A stretch of DNA of 64,000 bases from Rotaria socialis (lineage: Eukaryota > Rotifera > Eurotatoria > Philodinida > Philodinidae). Under the pieces are notes generated by a model. The model was not told the DNA's origin. It saw only the letters and a list, made by a program, of their open reading frames with translations, and did no database searches. A program made the translations under genes and the position numbers. The first letter of the stretch is position 1; each line of letters opens with the position of its first letter. Location: NCBI GenBank assembly GCA_905331475.1, contig CAJNYU010001144.1, forward strand, positions 1 through 64,000, written 5' to 3'. Shown in pieces: positions 1 to 10,556 of the stretch.

Positions 1-165
1 GTACTCATACTCGTACTCGAGGGTTTAATACTCGTACTCATACTCGTACTCGAGGGTTTAATACTCGTACTCATACTCGTACTCGAGGGTTTAATACTCG
101 TACTCATACTCGTACTCGAGGGTTTAATACTCGTACTCATACTCGTACTCGAGGATTTGGCGCTC
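1..165. repeat. 33-bp minisatellite array
   Basis: Four exact copies of a 33-bp unit start at 1, 34, 67 and 100; a fifth, starting at 133, drifts after about 21 bases. Each unit is itself built from TACTC hexamers (GTACTC, ATACTC, GTACTC) followed by GAGGGTTTAATACTC. The array runs off the left edge, so its full length is unknown. It is not coding in any convincing way. Confidence 0.95.
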
Positions 166-302
166 CTACTCGAAAAAGTTCGTACTTGCCCAGCTCTGAT
201 ATAATGAGTCCCTTAAGCAAGGTCGATACGCGTCGTGTGATGCTTTCAATCTCTAATATATTTTATTATCTATATAAATTATGAGATACATCTGTATTGC
301 GG

Positions 303-1223
303 TCACTTGCCACACCCAAATCGTTGAACTCTGTGGTTCGAAGTATCGACAACATATAGATTATTATGTTTATCGAAGGACAATCCAACGGGGCCACTCA
401 TCCTATTTGCTTCGTTCCCTTGACCATTCCCACCTACAATAGTCATGCTTTGTCTCGTTTCGTTATACCAACGCGTCACTCGGTCATCTCCCCGTTCTAC
501 TACATAGATAGAACCCAACGTATCGACGAATAATCCTCGAGGAGAGCTCAGTTTCGTTGGACCATTTTCACCACGTAGGCACCCGGCTACAATAATTCCT
601 TCAGTTGCATTTCTATTCCATTTCATCACACGATGATTGTTGTAGTCTGATATGTAGACAGTCTGTTGCCGATCGACAAAGAGATGAGTCGGCCAATCAA
701 GTTGTTTGAGACTATCGCCTTTTCCATTCCCACCAGCAACAAGAGTGCCAGTTTTGTCTCCTTCTTCTGTTTTATACCGTCTAACTTCATGTTTGTTCCT
801 GTCAGCGACATAGAGATATCTATGTTCATCCATGGCTAATCCATGACAACGAATGTTCTCCAAAAGGATTTCTCCTTGTGTTGTACCGATTTGGCGAGAC
901 CATCGTACGACTCGTCGATTCTCTCGATCACTAATGATCAGACTATTCGTTCGTTTGTCAATCAATACATCAGTTGGACCATTTAATTGGTCCAATCGCT
1001 CGCCTATGCCATTTCCACCAGCAACTACTTGCCCAACCGTAGCATCTTTCTTCCATTGCATCACACGTTGATTGTGATAATCAGTTATGACAATAGTTTC
1101 ATCATCATCGACACTGATACCTCCGGGACAGTTTAGTTGATTATCGTATTTTCCTCCACCATTACCTCCAGCCACAATCACACATTGTTGTGCCCATCGG
1201 GCATCGCGAGGAATATTGGGAAT
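303..1223 (-). CDS. NHL-repeat beta-propeller protein, 5' incomplete
   Basis: The terminal exon encodes about 306 residues and stops after VQRFGCGK. Six NHL blades are visible, each with a hydrophobic-D/E-x-x-N-x-R-V-x-x-W strand (ITDYHNQRVMQW, ISDRENRRVVRW, VADRNKHEVRRY, ISDYNNHRVMKW, VVERGDDRVTRW, VVDTSNHRVQRF) and spacers containing AGGNG and QL-x-x-P. Together they should close one six-bladed propeller, a surface for protein or ligand binding. The exon starts after a pyrimidine-rich acceptor ending TTTGTAG at 1224; the Met seen upstream lies in that intron. The residues IPNIPRDARW at its start match the usual entry to the propeller in bdelloid NHL proteins. I could not find the upstream exon, so the gene may be truncated. 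This family is hugely expanded in bdelloids; its functions are unknown. Confidence 0.8.
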   Translation of the reverse strand: MPNIPRDARWAQQCVIVAGGNGGGKYDNQLNCPGGISVDDDETIVITDYHNQRVMQWKKDATVGQVVAGGNGIGERLDQLNGPTDVLIDKRTNSLIISDRENRRVVRWSRQIGTTQGEILLENIRCHGLAMDEHRYLYVADRNKHEVRRYKTEEGDKTGTLVAGGNGKGDSLKQLDWPTHLFVDRQQTVYISDYNNHRVMKWNRNATEGIIVAGCLRGENGPTKLSSPRGLFVDTLGSIYVVERGDDRVTRWYNETRQSMTIVGGNGQGNEANRMSGPVGLSFDKHNNLYVVDTSNHRVQRFGCGK

Positions 1224-1594
1224 CCCTACAAAAAAGAAAATCAATCAGGAGATCTCTCTTTGACTTCGTTCTTTGAGGACTAGTCTGCCAGAGAGCATCT
1301 AAAAGCTTAGACTAGTGAGTAATTCTTCTCTGAATTTCTTCAATATGAACTATCTTAGCTATTATCACACTGGAGAAGATTCATTTCTAACACCGTTCCA
1401 CAGGTTAGGGCATTCTTACCTCATAACTATTGTAGAAGCAGTTCATGATAGCAGATTAACGAATTTACCAGAATGAATCACTACTTCCCTATTAGAAACA
1501 GAATCTTGTGTCAAATCTAAACTGCACCCTATTTGCTGGGCAAAAAGCGTAGAATTCAAAAAAATGCCTTTCAGAGAACTAAAAATGAAATATT
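1224..1594. other. upstream of the NHL exon, no gene seen
   Basis: This stretch should hold the missing 5' exon of the NHL gene, but no open frame with a usable 5' splice site and no signal-peptide-like segment was recognised. Confidence 0.4.
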
Positions 1595-1672
1595 GGTGTG
1601 GGGTGTGGGGTGTGGGGTGTGGGTGTCAATCTTGCTCTCACCTACAGGAATACACCCTCACCCACACCCCTG
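1595..1672. repeat. Inverted pair of telomere-like repeats
   Basis: A G-rich run of TGTGGGG/TGTGGG units (1595-1626) is followed after about 25 bp by a C-rich run containing ACACCC and CCCACACCCC (1651-1670). The strands could fold back on each other. The unit resembles the TGTGGG telomere repeat reported for bdelloids. Confidence 0.75.
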
Positions 1673-2535
1673 CTTAGTCCTTTAGAATTTCAAAAATTAA
1701 ATAGTTTATATATTCTGATAGAAAGCTAGTATTATTGGGTCTTTGGTCGTAATTCACAAGGTCTACCGCAGTTTGTAGCGGATAGGGGGAAATGGTCTGT
1801 ATCTAACGCGGTTTCCGATGATGTTTTAGGGTATCTGTCATGATGTTTGTGGGGACTGCAGGAGCAGTGGATTCAAATTTCTTCCTTATATACTCCAACA
1901 GATCTTTTATGTCGTGTTTCATAAACCCACAAGAGAAAGATCACATAAGCACATGATGATTCATGATTATATAATCTCATAAGCACTCGTTTAAAAAAGG
2001 AATTTTTGGGAAAATAGCAATACAAAATGTAATAAGATTTTTTTCAAAACTTTTGAAAAATTTTTCATGAAAATCGCATTAGAAAGCCCGTTTTTAGGAA
2101 AAGACCACCCTAGACAGTTTACATGCTCAAACATATTAGAAGGCTCAGTGTCTTTTAATGTGAGGGGGGAGGTAGGTGAACTACTGAAATCGTGCTCTCC
2201 CTCTTTGCTATTCTGTTCTATTTTAGAGTTTTAGAGATATAGTGAGAGGGGCAAACGGTGGAGCACAATATTTCAAAAGACATCAAGAGAGCTCAGACTA
2301 CGAGATTTGAATTTCTTTTAAGACTTCAAATTATCTCCAACTAATTCAGAAGACTCTAAAATATTGTATCAGTCTTCGTGAAACTTCAACAGCGTTCACG
2401 GAACATTGTGAGACTTATATGACACAAACAGATATCAAAGACTTTACAGAACTTCAGAAGAGTTCTTTAAACCTCGAAAGACCTCATACGGCATCACAAG
2501 ATATACGCAAATTTTAAGAGCTATTGCTCCAAGCT

Positions 2536-2780
2536 AGGAGGGGAGTGTCATACTTCTCACCTAGACTTACTATTACCAAGTAATACTAAGCATTTTCCAA
2601 AGAAGAAGGCCTACCACAAACTGGTATGCGATAAGTATCTTGACTTACGGCTCCATAGTCAGTATTCGTTGAAAATGCTTACTATTTACAGGCAAAGTAA
2701 GATTAATGTGGCATTTCTACTCCAACCGGGCGAGCGATTCCAAAAGTAAGTTCCTGCTGTTTCCCTCAATGAACCCAAAC
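2536..2780 (+). mobile_element. possible polypurine tract and LTR start, remnant
   Basis: A purine run AGGAGGGGAG (2536-2545) is followed at once by TGTCATACTTC, the usual layout of a polypurine tract and the 5' end of a 3' LTR. A short inverted motif (AGCATTTTC and GAAAATGCT) lies inside. No clear CA end, no second LTR and no reverse transcriptase were found, so this is only a candidate. The preceding bases (1673-2535) hold no gene; 2310-2490 is a loose repetition of AGACTTCA-like words. Confidence 0.3.
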
Positions 2781-2793
2781 ATCTATAGTTACT

Positions 2794-4407
2794 TTAACAG
2801 AGATCACAGCATATAGGCAGATGCATTAAAGACATACGGAGATAGTGGTGAGAGTATAACAGGATTCCATAAAGGCGAATAGCATCGCTTTCGTAGACAC
2901 GTAATTCTTTGAACAATGGGTCTTCAAATGATTCTCGATGTGGATCTTTGTGTTCGGTAAACGACTTTGGCTTAACACGACATTGGAAGACGACGCGATA
3001 GTGTTCTTCTGTCACAGCACTCCCCGATTGCATTTTTACAGTGAAGCGCTCAGCGTATCGATCGTTATCCGAACCTTTGTTGCAATGTGTTCCAAGGTAA
3101 GTACCCATGACATTTGCTTTTTCGCCAACCTCATTGGTGGCTACTTGCTTCCAACCATCGTTATACATAGCGCCCCTCAACCCCTCGTCTAAAATTAGTC
3201 TCACGTTGCGATATTTTGTTCCATGATAGGCGACGCACCATTCATCAGGCCCATTGTTCATGCCCAACCAGACCGTATTTTTATTGTCTTTGTTGATAAC
3301 TCGTAACGCATGGCGGAACCATCCAATGGGCCGATAATATGGTCGATTCCCGCGTTGCTGCACGAAATCATGAGCAGGTATATTGATATAGTCTCGATTG
3401 TGAGTCGGGTCAAAGTCATCTGGGTGTAATCGAAGATGGTCCAATACAGACTTCCATTCTGGAAGATAATTACCCGGCTTGGCCATGCTGAGCACATGTA
3501 AGCTGCTGGGAAAATGCTTTTTGGCTTGATCTTGAAATTTCTGAGCTAAATTCTGAGTATCTTTCCGATTCGATGCAGTCAACCCAAACTGTACTTTTAA
3601 TGACCCATGCACTAGTTCAAATACACGCACGCACTCAGGTCGACACTCAAGTACCGTGACGATATCTTTAGTGAAGGAGAGCACAAATTCTTTTAGTGTA
3701 TTTTCAATTGATGTAACCGCTGTGTATGACACATCAAGATTTAGGTTGAATATCGCCGTGCTCAGAGGTCCATCTCCATCGGTATTTAACAAAGGCAAAG
3801 TGGCCAGAGTGGCTACGCCACATGAAGCATAATACGCACTTTCTTCGTGTGCTAATGGCTTACTGGCAAAGCTCGTCTGCATTCCCATGGATTTCGCGAG
3901 CATGTCAAGTATAACAACTAGTGTCTCCGTTGAGTTAACACTTGGTATAAATGGTTGATCGACAAAGTCGACTTGTCTATTGTGCTCTACATCTCTCACC
4001 GCTCGATATTTGGCTACTATGTCAAATGATCGGCGTACTTCCTCGTCGAGGGTAGCTGTTATTGTTGGTGGATAGCGGATTGGAACTGTGGCTTTGTTCT
4101 CCTCGAACCATACGGGGGTGATGGATATTTTCGTACTAGTCGTAGTAGTTTTCATTATCGAAATTCGAGGAATGCTCTGTGCAACATTTTGTATAAGTCT
4201 ACTTCGAGGGCTTGGCGCGATCGGACGTGATTCGACTTGACGAACTTGTGTTAAATTATTGCCAATTAAATGCCATTCACTGCTCAATTCCTCGAAAGAA
4301 GTTGGTGTCACAGTCGATGAAAATGTGATAATGTAGAAATGAAGGCACACGTGTGTATTCATTGGTGATCTAAGGTGACTTGACGATATTGACGCCACAG
4401 GAGACAT
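2794..4407 (-). CDS. YHGT-domain protein, possible ADP-ribosyltransferase-like fold
   Basis: An uninterrupted frame of 537 codons. The C-terminal third carries the block GWFRHALRV, then WCVAYHGTK, GLRG, and VVFQCRVKPKSF, followed by a region ending in RLYGILLY. This order is seen in a family of bdelloid and protist proteins whose core resembles the PARP/ADP-ribosyltransferase fold; enzymatic activity is inference. The middle holds an alpha/beta stretch around ECVRVFELVHGSLKVQFGL that I cannot assign. The N-terminal 100 residues are Ser/Thr-rich and of low complexity. I chose ATG 4407 because a strong acceptor (TTCTGTAG) ends at 4414, only six bases upstream. A shorter relative lies at 8668-9170. 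An intron inside the N-terminal part cannot be excluded. Confidence 0.6.
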   Translation of the reverse strand: MSPVASISSSHLRSPMNTHVCLHFYIITFSSTVTPTSFEELSSEWHLIGNNLTQVRQVESRPIAPSPRSRLIQNVAQSIPRISIMKTTTTSTKISITPVWFEENKATVPIRYPPTITATLDEEVRRSFDIVAKYRAVRDVEHNRQVDFVDQPFIPSVNSTETLVVILDMLAKSMGMQTSFASKPLAHEESAYYASCGVATLATLPLLNTDGDGPLSTAIFNLNLDVSYTAVTSIENTLKEFVLSFTKDIVTVLECRPECVRVFELVHGSLKVQFGLTASNRKDTQNLAQKFQDQAKKHFPSSLHVLSMAKPGNYLPEWKSVLDHLRLHPDDFDPTHNRDYINIPAHDFVQQRGNRPYYRPIGWFRHALRVINKDNKNTVWLGMNNGPDEWCVAYHGTKYRNVRLILDEGLRGAMYNDGWKQVATNEVGEKANVMGTYLGTHCNKGSDNDRYAERFTVKMQSGSAVTEEHYRVVFQCRVKPKSFTEHKDPHRESFEDPLFKELRVYESDAIRLYGILLYSHHYLRMSLMHLPICCDLC

Positions 4408-4436
4408 ATCCACCTACAGAACTCAAATATGTGTCA
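4403..4436. repeat. Duplicated gene-start segment, copy 1
   Basis: These 34 bases cover the acceptor and start codon of the YHGT gene. They recur at 5137-5170 with a few substitutions. In both copies the minus strand reads pyrimidine-rich TTCTGTAG, then GTRG, then ATATG. Confidence 0.7.
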
Positions 4437-5136
4437 TATATTATATTGAATCTCTTTCTTAGTGAGTATAAAGCAATGTCATCGCCTATAAATATGTATA
4501 GAATCACAAACAAAAGGAGTTATAACATGGTGGTATGTAACGGGTGTCTCAGGAATAATGAGCCTCTCAGTATTTTATCAATATCTTCGGCAATTTCCAT
4601 TATTCAGACTTGAATTTTCACCAGAAGATTCCTCATTCAATTCTCCACAAAACTGTATAAAGCGTTTTAGTGTTAAAAGTAACAGTGAAAACTTTTGGAC
4701 TGAAGACTGCAACGTACCAAAATGACTTATTTTGTAGCAGCGTTTTTTCAAATAATTAATTATTTTTTCTCTTTGATTGGGCAGGCGTCTAGTTGCGCTC
4801 GTCTCCGTTTTTTAATATTTTCAAGTGTGTTCTTACTCGTGATCTTTAGTAAAGATCATTTGAACCGAATAGCAATGCACAAGTGGCAACATTTCTTTTA
4901 GAATAGCATGAAACCACCGAAATAAATGTTCTCACCTCACATTTTTATACAAAGCATACAATGTATACCAGACCATTGAGTAGGTCTGGTAGACAAATCA
5001 TTCGCCTTCAAAACAGCAGCACTAATTTATCGTAAGAAGTTAGTTTATGACGTAAGCGCAGGAGGTTTATGAAGTGACACAAAAATCCTACCAAAAAATA
5101 CGAAATATGTGCAAAAGAAATGTCGGCGGCAGAGAG

Positions 5137-5170
5137 GACATATCTACCTACAGAATTAAAATACATGTCA
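5137..5170. repeat. Duplicated gene-start segment, copy 2
   Basis: Related copy of 4403-4436 with conserved acceptor and ATG (minus strand, 5141). The frame behind it stops after about 17 codons, so no gene follows. The surrounding 4437-5770 holds no gene I can support. Confidence 0.65.
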
Positions 5171-5772
5171 TGTTGCGGTGCTACGTCTCTTTCGTAACAC
5201 AAATTCCACTCTGTCATTTAGATATGTTTTATATGTCGTCGGACAGATTGATATCCAGTTCATCTTTGACGTCCCATTGAAAAAGGTTTTTTTTCTCAAA
5301 CACCCGAAATGGAAAATTTACCATGGAAAGATGAGCCAAAGTCTCCTCTTTCAGAATCAGTATCACACTTACTTGAAAACTCCGTTTTTATAGGATTTTA
5401 TAGGAGATTCTCGTCAAGACTAGGTTTGTCAATTTTTTTCTGAAAATATTTTTGTGATTCTCGCCTCTTGTTTCTCCACAGATGTAATAAAGCATCTTGT
5501 TTTTGTGATATTCGGAAAGAGCAGAAGATTCTGTTTTAACTGACCACTCGATTAACACTTGGTATCTAATTTTTTGGATTATCTAGAAAATTTTTCTTCC
5601 GTTTTCTAACACCTAGTAATAAGGCTAGAACCTCTTCATTTTGTATTTGATGCTGATTAGTTAACCTTGTTCGAAGTCTAAGCAAACAAATGTAAACGAT
5701 TTTAAGAATCAACGAGCTGCGTTTGTATTCGATGGGTTTACTCATATAGGTTTATGCTTAACTCTTTCTGCT

Positions 5773-5907
5773 TTAGATATATCCTCTGTTTACCAGTTCA
5801 ACAGCTTCAATAGTGCCAAAATGACTGAAGTATTCCATTAGAGCTTGTTCTGTTAATGTGACCGGTGTTGGTCCAACAAAGATTTTCTTCATGGGTGTAC
5901 TGGTCAT
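5773..5907 (-). pseudogene. Orphan RRM exon (Musashi/hnRNP-like)
   Basis: A 44-codon frame begins MTSTPMKKIFVG and continues LTEQALMEYFSHFGTIEAVEL. This is the first half of an RNA-recognition motif: the RNP2 strand KIFVG, helix 1, and strand 2 (AVEL). The RNP1 octapeptide is missing. A donor-like CTG|GTAAAC lies exactly at the end of the recognisable homology, so this is probably one exon of a spliced gene. No partner exon was recognised on either side. It may be a stranded exon copy or part of a degraded RNA-binding protein gene. Confidence 0.65.
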
Positions 5908-6178
5908 TGATGTAGGATAAAACGCAGTATGAAGGCCACAAAAACACTATGCAGACGCGTGTGAACAGCCTCGTGTGTCGAAGATGAAGTGAATTAGATT
6001 TATATGTTTCTCCAACGCGGGCGATGAAACAGTTCTGCGTGAGGCAGAACGGAGAACTGTTTTACTCAAAAACGGAATGAAACATCGTGCAACCAAACAA
6101 CATTGACAAGATGAAAAAATGGAAATAATCGGGGATTTTTTTTGTTGACAAAGGACTCATTGAAATGATTCTGAGAGT

Positions 6179-6345
6179 CGGGGTGTGGGGTGTGGGTGCC
6201 CCACGTGATTCAAACCGGAAAAAAACCGCCGGTAAACCGCTGGTTGACCGTTTGTTATAATGTGCGTTATACCGGCGATGTGAAGGCGGCTTTTTCCGGT
6301 AGTGGTAAAAAAGCCGGCGTTATACCGACAATCAACCGGCGGTAC
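6179..6345. repeat. GC-rich palindromic island next to telomere-like repeat
   Basis: A G-rich GGGTGTGGGGTGTGGG run (6181-6198) is followed by a dense set of CCGG words. ACCGCCGGT near 6227 is inverted as ACCGGCGGT near 6335. Inside, CGGCTTTTT and AAAAAGCCG form a stem with a short loop, and TTATACCGG recurs in both orientations. The island stands out from its AT-rich surroundings and may be a small non-autonomous element. Confidence 0.55.
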
Positions 6346-6817
6346 TCTATTAGTCTATCTGTAAATCGAAATTCGAATCTACTCTCAACTAGCTTTGCTA
6401 TTTCTTCGTCGCTCTCTCATTATATGTTCTGGAATCCAATGATGCATATCAAAATTTATTTCATCAACATAAAAAAGTCTACAGTTCAATGCCACTAATC
6501 AAAAACAACAAAAGAAAGGAGCGTCGATGAATAAAAATGTTCACTTAGACGACACATAAAACAGTTAGTAAATAGCAAATACCAACAAAAAAAGTATTTT
6601 CTCATTGTTTTCTAACTATTTTGATTGTTGTTTATCACTATCACGATTATCACGTCGATTGTTTCTTCTCTTTTGCATAATAGCTTCGTGAAATATGGGC
6701 CATTGTAAATCCATTTGAGCTGCGTCGAGTTAAAATTTTGATCTTACTGCTTCTGTAAAAATAAAATTTTATATTGAAAGAAAAATAAAGTCATGTTTTA
6801 CCTTGAACAAAAAGATA

Positions 6818-7018
6818 TCATTCATCAATAGTTATTTCATGAGGTTGAAGATTTTCAAGATCTTCTTTTAAAAAGACAGTAGTCAAGACCTTGGTTGGGT
6901 AGCTATCATCGGATTGAGATTCAATTGGAGAGAGTATATGGCATATTGTTAGCTGCTGCTGTTGACGTCTCATTCTCTGACGGATAACTTTTTGTGAATA
7001 ACCGCGATGTGAAAACAT
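6818..7018 (-). CDS. Unassigned small ORF after a splice acceptor
   Basis: 66 codons starting MFSHRGYSQKVIRQRMRR and ending HEITIDE. The ATG sits directly after an acceptor ending ATTTAG, so it is either a trans-spliced start or an internal exon. A donor-like AAG|GTAAAA follows the stop, and after TTTTTACAG another open stretch runs to about 6640. The protein is basic at the N-terminus and acidic at the end. I do not recognise it. Confidence 0.3.
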   Translation of the reverse strand: MFSHRGYSQKVIRQRMRRQQQQLTICHILSPIESQSDDSYPTKVLTTVFLKEDLENLQPHEITIDE

Positions 7019-8667
7019 CTAAATGATAATATCATAATAAAAATTATTTCTGAAGTTCGTTTCAAAATTTCTGATGAAAAGACTAAATAGAAGTTCAATT
7101 ATATTCAAACAAGTAACTCTAACCAAAGAATAGAAATAAAGAAAGATGATTATAGCATATAAGTACTCGAGTCCAATCACAATTGGTGAAAGAGACATCT
7201 TCAAAATAAAATTTTATTCTGAGTAAGCTGGTTCCAGTCGCAGTTAAGGAACAAAATAAGCAAGAAGTATCTATTAAAAATAAAATTTCTTGATCTTCAA
7301 TTGAAGTTTTATCGTTTGGTCGAACGATAAAAAAACCATCGGTATAGCGGCGGTAGTGCGAGAAAGTGTGCGACGTGGGGTGGGTGTCCCTCTTTCTGTT
7401 GTCTACATCCACACCCTATTTTTTGCTTTTTCGACCGAACTAGCTACGCTTCATGGTTCAGCATAGTAGTCTTATTTTTTCTACGTTAAAATTTTCCCGA
7501 TTCCATGATGTCTAGTATTGGCTAAATGCGGTTTATTTTCATGATTTTCACTACCATATCGACAATGTTAGGTACTTGAGAGTCAAACGTAATTACCTTT
7601 CTTTTCATAACTTTCTTTACAGTTTTGTGTAGAATTAAAAGTTACAAAGCACATCCAAAATTCAGCTTGGGGTCGCCTTATTTGGTGAGATTGGATCAAA
7701 TATACTGCCAAAAATTGACTAAAAAAAATAAAAAATGATGCCACTTGTCATACTTGTTGGTGCTTTTAGCCTAAAGAAAAGAATGCTATCCAATATTGTA
7801 AATATTTAGTATTATTCACCTAGCTGTAGTCAGTCTGTCTTTCACAATACTCCTCTGGAGATTTGGGTAATCTGCTGGGGCATGAGGTGGGGTTGTTTGA
7901 TCGAGTAATTTTTGCTATTTTTTACATTAAAAAATTGTGAGGGTGCTAAAAGTCGTGTCTTACTAACTTTGCGAAGGAAAGGTATCAACTGCTGAAATTT
8001 TGAGGTTAGTAGTTTTAAACCTTGATCCTTCGAATGCGCATAAAAAAACGCCAAAATGAATTTTATCGAGTGCTTCGATTCCTTGGCGCTGTCGCGAAAG
8101 CTCTCTTAAAAGAGACATGATCTGTATGTACTTCGTAGTATCTACAGTGAATCAGACCCTATGGATGCTTTTATAACTTATTATAGAAATTATATAGTGT
8201 AGAACTATTATGGAATCGATTTCTTGTGAATTACTATGTAATTCATTTGTGTCATCTTGTGTAGGTTAGAGGACAAATTATTACGAACCCTGTCTGCAAC
8301 GAGAGCGAGTATGTCGCATGTAATAAAGATGAAACATTCTTATCAGGGAGTTATTATATGTGGAATTAATTAATGAAGAGATGAATATAATGTACGATAA
8401 TGAAAAAGAAAGTAAAAGCTAATATTGAAGTAGGTAATGATAATGATAAAGAAAATAATCAAACGTGAGAAAACCACTTGATGAAGAAAAAAGATTCAGA
8501 ACAAAAAAGAAGAGCGAGGGAAAAAAGGAAAAACAGAAAGATTATGTGAACTAAATATACAATTGTTAATCACTAGATGGGCCAGAATAGCGGAAAAATA
8601 ACCATAGAGAAGAAATTAAGAACAATAACTAAAGTTAGTGGCCATCGAGAGACCTCTATGGTCACCC
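7019..8667. other. No gene recognised; one telomere-like inverted pair
   Basis: Short open frames here lack coding character. A G-rich run GTGGGGTGGGTGTCC (7375-7389) and a C-rich TCCACACCCT (7408-7417) form another inverted telomere-like pair. The rest is AT-rich without recognisable structure. Confidence 0.5.
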
Positions 8668-9170
8668 TCAGGATTTCCACCTATGAGACGATGGTAACTG
8701 CTCAGGATGACCATCAGTTGTTCGCAGCATGAGACCGTAGCAGATGATGTCATCGGTTATGTATTGGATATGCTGTGATGGCGGTCGAATAACCCATTCC
8801 AATTGCTTGTTAGAAAATTTTTTGTCGATTTGAACATTCTTATTTCTTAATAAAGTTTCCGGACGGGTATTATCAACATTTAGACACTTAGGATTAACAC
8901 GACATTGAAAGACAAGCTGATGATATTTTCCATTATTTGGATTATTCCAAGGTTCAGCATATCGTGGATGTGCACAATATTCAATGCTGGGGCTGACATA
9001 GACAACCTTTTCTTCTGCAGCCCAACATCCTGGACCTGTCGTTAGACCGGAACTCAAAATTAAATCAGCAAAGTTTGATTTTGTCCCATGATATGCCACA
9101 TACCAGTGGCCCCATTTGCTTTCAAATTCGTTTTCATTTTCAGCAACTTTGATGTCAAAACGCGTCCAAC
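8668..9170 (-). pseudogene. YHGT-domain C-terminal exon, probable gene fragment
   Basis: The frame runs from an acceptor (TTAAATAG, ending 9171) through GWTRFDIKV and WYVAYHGTK, then QLVFQCRVNPKCL, and ends with ICYGLMLRTTDG plus a short tail. It matches the C-terminal exon of the gene at 2794-4407 in order: GW block, YHGT, FQCRV-P-K, YG. Some 166 residues are present. The usual ATG start is absent: the first in-frame candidate is GTG. Nothing upstream to 10,556 resembles the N-terminal region, so this is probably a truncated copy. Confidence 0.6.
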
Positions 9171-10556
9171 CTATTTAATACAGAGAGTGATGATGTACTG
9201 ATGTGGATGCCGTCTCAAATACTTAAATGTTTTTGAGCTGAAATTTTGTCTACGCATAGAGAATGCATAGAGTAGGATAAACTCATCATAATTCTTAAAC
9301 ATCCTGCGATTTGCTTGAGATATCGGCTCTTCAATAATAGCCTTTTATAGTCCCATTCGCCGCGTGAAATCAAAATCTCGAGCTTTCCCCTGAAACTTTA
9401 CCCGCCATGATATCTCTAATGCACTAGGTTATCTACAAAGTTTCAGAATTTTTGCATGAAGTATCTTGGAGTTATCTATTTGAAAAATATCCATACTTAA
9501 TACAATACATCATCTATATATGAGTGAAAAGCATAGCCATTGTACTGTTGTGTTCCGAAAGGAAAAATGCATATAAGTCGAGCTTTATCCAATCAATTTT
9601 TATAGTTTTTTTTAAATTTTACGGGTCTCACGTTGATCATTCACTTCTGAAAAAATCAAGTTCCCAAGTGTTTTAGTTTCCGAGAAATCATAGCATTAGT
9701 GTTAAATCCCTAGCTTCTAATGCGATCTATCAGGAAAAAAAACTATTTTTTTTAATTCTTATGCGATTTTCTTTTAATTGATTTTCTGGCTACACTTACA
9801 GTACTGGTCAAGACCTTTCAGAATATGACATTTCTTTTAGCTCTAGAGAAATTTTTATGGATGAAACAGTGTCAATAATACGCTTTTAGACACTTTTTCA
9901 TTTTTGCGTAGGACGACATTAAAATTAATCGCGTTTTATTTGGAGAAATTTTCTTGTTTTTATTTTTGATTCGGCATCAGAGAGAACTTGGATAAAATTA
10001 TTTCAGAAGTGAAAGAGGTTTGCTTCATAAACTTAGTTAGCAGGGTGGCCAGATAGAAAACTCAAAAATCAGAATTTTTTTATGAAAATCAGAAAACGAT
10101 CAGAAATTTTTCTAGGAAAATCAGAAGTTTATCAGAAAGATCATATTTTTTATGAAATAGCGACTTCTGTATTAAGATGATGGCCCTAAGTATTCCATTA
10201 CTTTTATTTTATTGACTAGTACTTCATTTTGAAAGTTTCGTCACCATAAAGATGAATATTTATCAATGGATACCCACTCTTTACGGAAAAATTTCTTTCT
10301 CTTATTTTTCGAGATGACGTTGCAGTTGGTAATTAATTTACTTCGCTTTGTTTCTCTCCAAAATCAAATTCAACGATGCTAATACCATCTATTAGATAAT
10401 TTAGTTTCTATTTTTGGCATGTTCGATAAAGTAAGAATAGCGAAATCAAGAAAAGAAATTTATCAACTTCTAGTGCATGGCTGTAGCTGAAGTTGCCTAT
10501 ATAAGTCAGAAATTACTATTGGATCGTTGAGAAAAAAAATTTGATCCAAAATATAT
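9171..10556. other. No gene recognised
   Basis: AT-rich DNA. At 10040-10150 there is a purine-rich low-complexity stretch repeating AAAATCAGAA-like words after the sequence CAGGGTGGCC, which resembles a hAT terminus, but no matching opposite end was found. Confidence 0.4.

Noticed and set aside
5008..5217. Hydrophobic 69-codon minus-strand frame
   Set aside because: It crosses the duplicated acceptor and a donor-like site; hydrophobicity comes from T-rich DNA.
10040..10150. CAGGGTGGCC as a hAT terminus
   Set aside because: No inverted partner end and no 8-bp duplication were found.
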